Below, one piece after another: positions 17,293 to 24,746 of a DNA stretch of 24,746 bases (positions within the stretch are counted from its first letter, which is position 1; each line of letters opens with the position of its first letter). The position numbers and the translations under genes were made by a program. The stretch is taken from assembly GCA_027576995.1 (NCBI GenBank), contig JANBQC010000426.1, positions 1 to 24,746 of the forward strand, written 5' to 3'. This DNA is from Dimargaris cristalligena. Its lineage: Eukaryota; Kickxellomycota; Dimargaritomycetes; Dimargaritales; Dimargaritaceae. The notes under the pieces were generated by a model, which made no database searches, was not told the DNA's origin, and saw only the letters and a program-made list of their open reading frames with translations.

Positions 17293-18611
17293 GCTGTATA
17301 ATGAAAAATCTATTAAATTCGGCCAATATTACTAGTTAAAAATAGATTTCCCATATATTCTCCCATACATATATAATGTAAACCCTTATATAGCTGGGCT
17401 GAATTTCACCCATATTCTGGGTGGTAACTGGCTAGGACAAGGGATGTACAACAAGTCCCCCGTGGACTTGGCATAGCCCTATTATAGGTCTGTGTTTCTC
17501 TTCCACAGTGCCCCCCATCTAGACCACCGGCCCCGCGGAAGGCTGGGGCACTCAACCACCGGCAGTTTACAAACCACCGTCTCGAGTATAGGTTAGGGAA
17601 ACTGCCTATTAATATATTTTCAGACCATGCGACCCTAGAAAAATACCTATTTTGCTTTCATCTATTTTCCCCCCTGCTTCTTCGGCATTTTATCGTTGGA
17701 CTGTATTAAATAAGAAGGATACAATTTAAATTACATTTTCCCCCTCGACGCCCTGCTTCTATGGTTGGGGGAAGGAAACGAGCTGTTAAACATAGTTAAA
17801 TTTAAGACTACTTCTCAGTAAAACTAGTTGGGGGGGCACTCCTAGGCAATTATAGTGGTATTATATTTTTGCTACGATTCTCCGTCGTAAATAACTCTAC
17901 GTTTAGAAGGATATTCTTTAGTAGTACACTGAATATTGAGGCATCTTTAGGGGGAGGATGTTGTGCTTTAGCCCTACGAGCTATTTGTAAAATGGGGTTT
18001 ATGTTAGGCCCTTCCATTAGACCCGCTGACTAGAAACGTATTCCTAACAAATGGGGTATGTCCTGCTACTCTCTCATTCTATTTAAGGGTCTAGTTGTAT
18101 GTAACTGAACGAGCTTTTAAATGGCTTGTAAATGAAAAGGAAGCCAAAAGGCATACTTAGCCCATAATACTCATCTTTTCAAACGGCCTTTTCTTAATTC
18201 AGTCAGGCCAAGCCCCTCAGACACCCAGCAACCTCCGCTTATTTTAATTTATAACTGAGTGGTTTTTTGGAACAGATTTCCCAGTGAAGAGTGACTGCCT
18301 AATTCAATTCATTAAAATGGTTCGGGCGTCACATGTTTACCCCTGAATCATCAAACCACGGCGGCCAGGTCGTCGCCCATTCCTACTGTTCCCCCAGGCC
18401 ATTACGTAGTCACACCTAGCAAAGTTGTCGGCTGTAAAGCCCCACCACACCCGTGCACTATAGCGTCTTTGTTTAACTAAATAGAACTCTGTCACCGTTT
18501 ACATTAGCTTTTCCAATTCCACGAGTTCGTTGGTCCCTTAGCATTGTAACTTTATCACCCTACTCTACCCCCCTCGGCACCCACGCCCCTTAGAGCGACA
18601 GCCCAACTACC
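17293..18611. other. Spacer upstream of the thioesterase gene
   Basis: Apart from the open stretch at 17510-17708 (listed separately), no gene is seen. It is AT-rich with many short frames. Pyrimidine-rich DNA at about 18540-18610 immediately precedes the thioesterase start codon and may be its promoter or leader. Confidence 0.4.
17510..17708 (+). pseudogene. Open fragment, possible retroelement RNase H relic
   Basis: A strong acceptor-like tract (TGTTTCTCTTCCACAG) precedes a frame with no start codon that stays open for 65 codons to TAA. It contains YRLGKLPINIFSDHATLEKY. The [IV]-x-[TS]-D-H-x-x-L-x-x-L pattern recalls the RNase H segment of Ty3/gypsy polyproteins ('...TDHKALEYL'). No reverse transcriptase, integrase or LTR was found beside it. 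It could instead be an exon of an unknown gene, or chance. Confidence 0.25.
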
Positions 18612-20256
18612 ATGACCACCCCCTTCTGGAAATCCCTCATCAGCCACCTAGGCGCCGTTTCGGCCTCTCTGAATACACCGGGTCACCACCTTGCTCGGCC
18701 AGTAACAGGAAAGGGGAACCAACTAACCACCTCCCAGGCCCACCAGGCAGTAGCGAACCAACTCCGCTCCTATTTGTCCCACGGTCAAAAGGAAGATTTC
18801 CTGAGTAGCGTTTTCCGCCAGGACTGGGTCGTGAAAGCTAGTGCAACCATCAGAGGGAATCGGTCCTCCTGAACCAGAGGGGTCTCCTGACTCCCTCAGT
18901 GAGAGTGCACCGCCAAGTGGGGAGCAAACAGTTACAAGACTTACCATCAATACTAACGTGCCCAGAGTATAAAATAAGGGTTAACTCGTCATAACATGGG
19001 TTCTTTATGTTCTAATAAAATAATCATATATATCTTAAAAACCTCATGCCCTACTCGGCTCCCTTAGATACTAGTCCACCTCGACCAAACGTAACACTAG
19101 CAACCTTAGTCAGTTACCGAAAACGGTCCAGACCCTGCTCCAAGAATATCCGTCAATCATTACCCTGCCCATTCAGTGGGGTGCACAGGTATGTCATCCT
19201 TCCGTATTAACCTCTGTTTGGAACCAGTAACTATAGGATAGTAGTGATAATATACCTTTTATTAGCTCTAAATGTGAGCCTTCCCACCCATTCATCATAC
19301 TTATATATATATCATTCAACTGGGTGCCTCCGGTGATCATTATCTAGGACGCCTTCGGCCATCTCAACAATGTGTCTTACCTCCGATATGCCGAATCAGG
19401 TAAGTTCTCACTCTATTCGAACCTAATTAGCGACCTTCCCAATTGTGAGGTCAACTAGTTTGGGTTGTACGTTACTCACCAGCAATCACTACCAGCATTG
19501 TATAGACTTAACCCTGCCAACTCACCAACTCCTTGGATCTCTTATATCTGCGCCTTAATACGGGGTACCCTATTACTTCCATACCATAACCCTTGGCACC
19601 TCCACGGTATATAATATCCCAATACCATATTCACTACAGGCCGTATGGATTACCTGGCTCGGCTCGGTGAATATATTCCTGAAAAGGAATTTATGGAAAT
19701 GTTTTACGCTCGGGGTGTCGGAGTCATTGCGAAATCAATCGACTGTAAATACAAGCAAGTGGTCGAATACCCTGACACGGTAAGTACTAACCTATACTAA
19801 TAATGGTGGTCTCGGCATATCACCCAATTGCCACCGCATATAATTGTTTAACAATATTCCCGGTATATTAATCCCCCACAACCTTGCCTGAGACCTCCCC
19901 GCCTACTTGATTGGCCCACAAACGAATCCACCTAATCATCAACCTAGTTTGGATTTTTGTGACTACGTTTCGCTGTTTTTACCCATTCCATTGCTATTGA
20001 CTTTGTATTTTAGATTTCTGTTGGTACCCGGGTTATCAACCTGGGGCAAAGCCGGGGTGTGGTCGACTGTGTACTTGTCTCCCACAAGACCGAAAGTGTG
20101 ACCGCCTTATCCCAATGTCAGTTGGTTTGCTACAACTATAAAAAGGACCAAAAATGCGATATCTCGGATTATTTCCGCCGAGCTATTGATACCCTTCAGG
20201 CTACTCGATGGGTTCTGGAGGATTGGTTTGACCGGTCGAGTCCCAGGCAGCGATAA
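18612..20256 (+). CDS. Hot-dog fold (4HBT-like) acyl-CoA thioesterase with a disrupted first exon
   Basis: Exons: 18612-18966 (disrupted), 19075-19188, 19348-19399, 19640-19779 and 20014-20256 (TAA), about 300 residues if the frame is joined. Exons 2-5 share phases and good donors (GTATGT, GTAAGT, GTAAGT). Exon 3 opens with DAFGHLNNVSYLRYAESG, the 4HBT signature with the presumed catalytic Asp. Exon 4 has the GVGVIAKSIDCKYKQVVEYP strand region and exon 5 ISVGTRVINLGQSRGVVDC. This family hydrolyses acyl-CoA thioesters; the substrate is unknown. In exon 1 the start frame runs to TGA at 18870-18872, while the coding-like Pro/Glu/Ser-rich continuation (EPEGSPDSLSESAPPSGEQ) lies one base later and is open only after TGA 18832-18834. 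The frame must therefore change between 18835 and 18869, or be spliced. The exon 1 donor (GTATAA at 18967) is weak. The family is firm and the 5' structure uncertain. Confidence 0.8.
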
Positions 20257-21348
20257 TATAATAGGGCCTGGAATGGTGGGGTTAGTTGGTTGGCGGTTAC
20301 AAAAGTGGAGGAGCCCTCTGGTAATCCGACTGGGGGGAAACCCCGCAAACAGCAAACTAGGCACCCAACCACCCATATAATGAGGCTATCTTTATTCCAT
20401 CATCAAACCTAGAGCAAGCCTAAGCAAGTAGGATCGCCTTACCTGTCTAGGAATAAATATCCGGTTTCAAATATTGGTTTTGGGGAAGATGGGTTAATTG
20501 CCTGATAGAGCCGGTCCTTGAAGGTGGTTTCACTTTGGATACCAGAAGCTTAAGCGGGAAAATGTAGTATGACTCCATGGGCTATCGCTATTGACCAGAT
20601 GACTGGTGCCTGTATCTTAATCCGCCCCGCCCAAATCAAACTGAGACGAACATACGATATTGCACCGCTCAGCACATATGGGGCATGGTAAGCCAACAGC
20701 CCCCTGGTCCCAGGTACATGGGGAACGGGTGATATTACATTCATCATTTAAAGTTGGTTTGGGCGTACTGTGTTAGTTTAGTAGAGACATAGCGACGCCT
20801 CGGCGCAGTCGATCGTGTTGGATGGGGATGATTAGCATACTGTTTTACCCATAATACTAATATTATATTATAGAATCCGCTGTACCCCTATCTCTACGCC
20901 CAGGGGATCCTAGGAACTTTGTTGAACAAAACATTTGATATTGCGCTATATAAGCCAGCGATTACTAATATAGAATGCCGAGTGAAGCAGATCTGACCGA
21001 AACTAAGCAGCGCCCAACTGGGTCCATAAGTAACGCCACGGAGTCACCATGATGTCCCCACAGCTACTTCTCGGTAACCTTAAATACTATAATCAGCGTA
21101 GGATCTCTTTGGCCCAACTCAGTGAGACCCAGTCGCCTAGTTAATTTGGACCTGGCCAATATATTGGTTTATAAAAGAGTCGCACAGCGCCCCTTGATCG
21201 TCAGCACGATTCTATTGCATTTCATTTCCGATACATTGGCACGCATTTTAGGTACTTCCCTACTCTCGGGCTCATTTTTATCGCCGATTCTAACTTATCT
21301 TTGGTTCACCCCTCTCCCATCTTCACATCACACGTCCCATCAACCATC
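20257..21348. other. Spacer between thioesterase and repeat-protein genes
   Basis: No recognised gene. A minus-strand 65-codon hydrophobic frame (20747-20550) starts with two ATGs but shows no family. The final 200 bases hold the promoter elements of the repeat-protein gene. Confidence 0.4.
21170..21177 (+). promoter_or_regulatory. TATA box of the repeat-protein gene
   Basis: TATAAAAG lies 179 bases upstream of the ATG at 21349. A CCAAT pentamer at about 21157 sits just before it. A well-formed TATA box suits a regulated, highly expressed secreted protein. Spacing to the start codon implies a 5' leader of about 150 bases. Confidence 0.55.
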
Positions 21349-22572
21349 ATGCGCGTATCAATTGCCTCACTATTGGTCCTGACTGCTGCCGTGGCCGCTG
21401 CCCCCGCTCTGGGTATGCCCCCAGGCAACCTACACGCCCGCGCGGTTGTGACAGTAACTCAGACCCAATACCAGGCCACTACCACTATTCACCCCACAGC
21501 CACAGCCACCGCTACGCAGGCACCAGCCCACAACACCCCCTCTTCTCCCCCTCCGACCTACGGGAAACCCACCTATCCTTCCAAGACAAATCCCACCTAT
21601 GGGAATGCAGGCCCCGCCTATTTGGTCTACCCGGGCTACCAATCATACCCAGCATACCCGGGCTATCCAGCCTACCCGGCCAAGGGCCAGCCTATTTACC
21701 CAGCAGTCCCGGTTTATCAACGACCTGCTCCCCCTACCTACGGGGCCCCCGTCTACCAAAAACCCGTCCCCCCAACGTACGAGTCTTCCGTCTACGAAAA
21801 GCCCGCACCTACCTCCGAGGCCCCCGAGTATGAAAGCCCGGCCCCCACATCAGAGTCCCCCAAGTATGAGCAACCCTCTTCCACTTCGGAAGCCCCCAAG
21901 TACGAAAGCCCGGCCTCGACTTCTGTCTCTTCCAAGTACGAGAAGCCCTCTTCGACTTCTGAGACTACCAAATACGAAAGTCCATCCCATACGTCCCAGT
22001 CTTCCAAGTACGGGAAGCCCACCTCTACCTCCGAAACCCCCAAGTACCAAAACTCAACTCCTACATCTCAGGTATCCAAGTATGAAAAACCCTACGCTAG
22101 CACCGAGACTCCCAAGTACGAGAAGCCTTCTTCAACCTCCGAGGCCCCTAAATACGAGAAACCCTCCCCCACCTCCGAGACCCCTAAGTATGAGAAGCCT
22201 TCTTCATCTACCACCAAGTACGAGAGTCCTGCCCCTACTTCCGAGGCACCCAAATATGAAAGTCCCGCTCCTACTTCCGAGGCTCCCAAGTACGAAACCC
22301 CGGCCGCTTCATCTGAGCAGCCTGCCTACCCCACCCAAGAGCCTGTCTATGGTGGCCAGCCCGATTATGAACTTCAGCAACCTTCCTACGGTTCTCCCGA
22401 GTATGCCCCCGAGGCGCCTCCCTACGGTAACCCTGAATACGCTCCCGAGGTAGCTTCATATGGCCAACCCGGACACTCCCAAGATAATGGGAACCAATAT
22501 GCACCCATCGTAAACCCCGGGGTCCCCTATGCCAATGCTCAATTTGCCGGAGGGTTCCCGAATTTCTATTAA
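21349..22572 (+). CDS. Secreted Pro/Ser/Thr/Lys/Tyr-rich 12-residue-repeat protein
   Basis: Single exon of 407 residues ending in TAA. ATG 21349 directly precedes a signal peptide (MRVSIASLLVLTAAVAAAPA); the in-frame upstream ATG at 21301 would add 16 residues before it and is less likely. Next come a Thr-rich stretch (about 30-60), a YPxYPGYPAYP-type region (about 85-125), two 13-residue PPTY units, then 14 units of about 12 residues with consensus P-x-x-T-S-E-x-P-K-Y-E-K/S (152-317), and a YGxPEYAPE tail. There is no GPI-type hydrophobic tail and no Cys in the mature part. It is probably an O-glycosylated wall or extracellular-matrix protein. Regular Lys-Tyr pairs in a Pro-rich repeat recall plant extensins and mussel adhesive proteins, where Tyr is cross-linked, but that function is inference. 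No named family is recognised. Confidence 0.85.
   Translation: MRVSIASLLVLTAAVAAAPALGMPPGNLHARAVVTVTQTQYQATTTIHPTATATATQAPAHNTPSSPPPTYGKPTYPSKTNPTYGNAGPAYLVYPGYQSYPAYPGYPAYPAKGQPIYPAVPVYQRPAPPTYGAPVYQKPVPPTYESSVYEKPAPTSEAPEYESPAPTSESPKYEQPSSTSEAPKYESPASTSVSSKYEKPSSTSETTKYESPSHTSQSSKYGKPTSTSETPKYQNSTPTSQVSKYEKPYASTETPKYEKPSSTSEAPKYEKPSPTSETPKYEKPSSSTTKYESPAPTSEAPKYESPAPTSEAPKYETPAASSEQPAYPTQEPVYGGQPDYELQQPSYGSPEYAPEAPPYGNPEYAPEVASYGQPGHSQDNGNQYAPIVNPGVPYANAQFAGGFPNFY
21802..22299 (+). repeat. 36-base coding minisatellite, 14 units
   Basis: Thirteen units are exactly 36 bases; one (22198-22227) is 30 bases, two codons shorter. A degenerate fifteenth follows at 22300-22335. The core encodes T-S-E-x-P-K-Y-E. 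Because the period is a multiple of three, other frames on both strands also stay open and produce long shadow frames. Confidence 0.9.
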
Positions 22573-24746
22573 AAAAATGCGGATAGTGCACATTCACGTA
22601 CATACATACCCAGTCCCTCTATTCCTGTTCTCTAGCCATCTAGCCATGCTTTTATTTTTTACTCGGCTATATTGAGAGTCGGGGTTTCCTAACATTCCAT
22701 GAAAACTTTTTTTAAAAACTAATGCCACTGGACTGACGTTTAGGCATAAATTGTATATATGATTCAACCGGGACCATCCCCCGACCAGTTATATAAAATA
22801 TTGAAAAATAATGGACTCTTTCATTTACTCTATAATTTGCCTATAAACAATCGGGCAGTCTCATGTTCAGGCTGTAGAGCATTATAGGAATCTAGAGTGT
22901 GCGATAGGAGAGGAGGATGCCTACGCTAAACTAACCCTTGCCTATAGCCCAATGAGCACTGATATGATTAATGAAGTTTTCAGTCAATCGAATTATGGTT
23001 TAATCCCGATTGCACAGATGCCATCGATCAACAGATAGAACCTCCGTATCCAGGATGCCAATTCTGTATCCTTTCGTTTTAGTTTAATCAGTGCATGAAT
23101 CAAGCACTCTTCTTTCTTATACTTGCTAATTTTGAGACTGCGTGCCTTATAAGTACCCCTAATTTTAGATTATAAACCATACGTATAATAATCAGGGATA
23201 TTGTATTGATGGATTAATTCAGCGACTCAAATACTAATAGTTGGGTAATGAAGTTTTATATCATAACGAATAAGCACAAGATGGTCAACCTACACTTTCC
23301 AATGGTTCGCGCCTGTTATAAGGATCAGTGGCAGTGCTATAAGACAATTGGGGAAGGGAATATATATTGTAAATTCATTTTCCGCATCCCACTGATTCCA
23401 TATCTCTGAATATGTCGACCCATACTCAGTTCACCATTTTTTATCTTGGTTACAGCTTTTATCGAACTCAATAAAACCAACCGCGGACATCTAGCTTTGT
23501 CACTTACAGTTCGGTTTCTCTTCTATAATTATTTTAAGGTGTATTAAATAGCACTTACATTTACCCTTCGATTTATTATTACATTATTATAATAGAGACT
23601 GTGGGCTACTGACAATATTAAACAGATATTGAAATATAGTGGCTGTAAAGAGAATAGGTAGAGGGCGTTCTTTGCTTTGCTAAATCGCGGACAGTTCGGT
23701 TTATTAGCACTGCAGATGGATGATCAGGTGATTAAGGGTAGGACGAGAGTGGCCTCAGTTGGGAGGTATCCAATTTTCCCACATTGTTTTCATGTACTAA
23801 GTCAATACCAAATACTTATAAGAGGGAGCAAGGTGGACAATATTATAAGGCAGTGTTTCCCCTATTTGCTAGCCTATATGGTTTGGAATAGACCATACTG
23901 TTTTGGTGGCCCAAAATCCCAATCGGCCTTGGCATTCTGGCAACCAATACCTTCATGGACTACACATTTGCAACTGCAGTTTTTGGAGTAAGTCTATGTC
24001 TTACCAGCAAAAAAAAACAAAATAAATAGGCCACATATTTGGCAGGGCAGAGTCGCAAAGAGATAGTATGGTCAGAAAATGTAGAACTGGCATAAGTGAA
24101 TGGAATGGCTAGGGTATCAGCAGTTTCAACACTCCGTGTACTGGGTGATGGGGCAAGAGGGGGTAGATTTTGGGGAATAAGGGGTTTGGGCTAACTTTGT
24201 GGTCCCGATAGAGCAGGGGGTTGATAATGGGAATCTCAAAGCACCTAGTAAAAGATTAGTCGCCTAAGCCAACATGTATGAAAATAGGTCAACTTGTGCC
24301 CATTTCATGTAGGTTAACTGTGAACAGTTATTGAAATGGAAAAGTGGGCAGAAGGGATGTATGCTAAATAATTGACTGGCGGAAATCCTAGCTGTTTGTT
24401 TATAATCACATAGATCAACCCAACTAGCTGATATTCCTTTGTTCCTAGTTCATTTTTATAGACCAACCTAATTTCACAGCCAAACTCTTGGCAATTAAGA
24501 TACCCTGATATGCCGGCACTCCACAATGTCTCTGCACATGGAAAGGAGAGGATGGGCAAGCATATGGCAAGATTGTTCTAGCAATACAATACCAGCTTAC
24601 CAATTGTTTACTGCCTTGGCCAGTGTGGTTGGGGGTGGACTGCTAGTGCAACCACACGATGAACCCCCAGTGTCACAGTGTGGTGGTGTCAGGCTACTAA
24701 AATGAACAACAAAAATATATCAAAAGGGCAGGGTGGCTTCTCCAGG
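22573..24746. other. AT-rich region without recognised genes
   Basis: From 22573 to about 23660 there are only short frames. A 104-codon plus-strand frame (23677-23991) begins at TTG and has no ATG before its thirteenth codon or so. A minus-strand 81-codon frame (24559-24314) starts at ATG and contains GTKEYQLVGLIYVI. Neither resembles a family I can name, and both may be transposon relics. An imperfect inverted repeat around TGTGGTT / AACCACA lies near 24625-24660. Confidence 0.4.

Noticed and set aside
20550..20747. 65-codon hydrophobic minus-strand frame
   Set aside because: No family resemblance, splice support or promoter evidence; short hydrophobic frames are common in AT-rich DNA.
21599..22453. 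284-codon plus-strand frame overlapping the repeat protein in another frame, with several antisense frames
   Set aside because: The 36-base repeat period is a multiple of three, so every frame repeats and stays open. The frame set by the signal peptide is the real one.
1..24746. CRISPR array, operon or bacterial-type system
   Set aside because: There is no regularly spaced direct-repeat array. Genes have spliceosomal introns and eukaryotic families, so a prokaryotic system is excluded.

Overview
The window reads as nuclear DNA of a fungus, most likely an early-diverging lineage (a Zoopagomycota-like mycoparasite is a guess, not shown). The reasons are four housekeeping families of eukaryotic type (CLN3/battenin, SAP30, CTF8, and an organellar-type beta-ketoacyl-ACP synthase), GT-AG introns with mostly GTAAGT donors and lengths of about 105 to 570 bases, secreted low-complexity proteins, and AT-rich spacers with TA and TAA microsatellites. 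All exon structures below were assembled by hand from splice signals, reading phase and family motifs. No transcript evidence was available.

Layout. 785-2785 (+) is a three-exon CLN3/BTN1 lysosomal or vacuolar membrane protein ending in a CaaX box. 5297-6543 (+) is a very short three-exon SAP30 (Sin3-HDAC subunit). 7555-8083 (+) is a two-exon CTF8 (Ctf18-RFC clamp loader). Convergent to it, 8393-11285 (-) is an eight-exon beta-ketoacyl-ACP synthase with all catalytic residues. From 12.3 to 17.3 kb, three copies of one unrecognised small secreted protein family lie head to tail on the minus strand. The first is intact, the second has two in-frame stops, and the third has a stop, a frameshift and no signal peptide. 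Between the second and third copies sits a 1.1 kb foldback structure: two 530-base arms in perfect register around a 43-base loop, plus a candidate 623-base element with 35-base terminal inverted repeats. 18612-20256 (+) is a five-exon hot-dog acyl-CoA thioesterase whose first exon cannot be read in one frame. 21349-22572 (+) is a signal-peptide-bearing wall or matrix protein built on 12-residue Pro/Ser/Thr/Lys/Tyr repeats. The rest, to 24.7 kb, is AT-rich and has no recognised gene.

Working together: the housekeeping genes are not an operon or an obvious pathway cluster. The accessory part (12-24 kb) looks like a rapidly evolving subregion: a tandem secreted-protein family in birth-and-death decay, a foldback element, possible retroelement debris, and a repeat-rich surface protein. 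The secreted family and the repeat protein are the best candidates for something undescribed.
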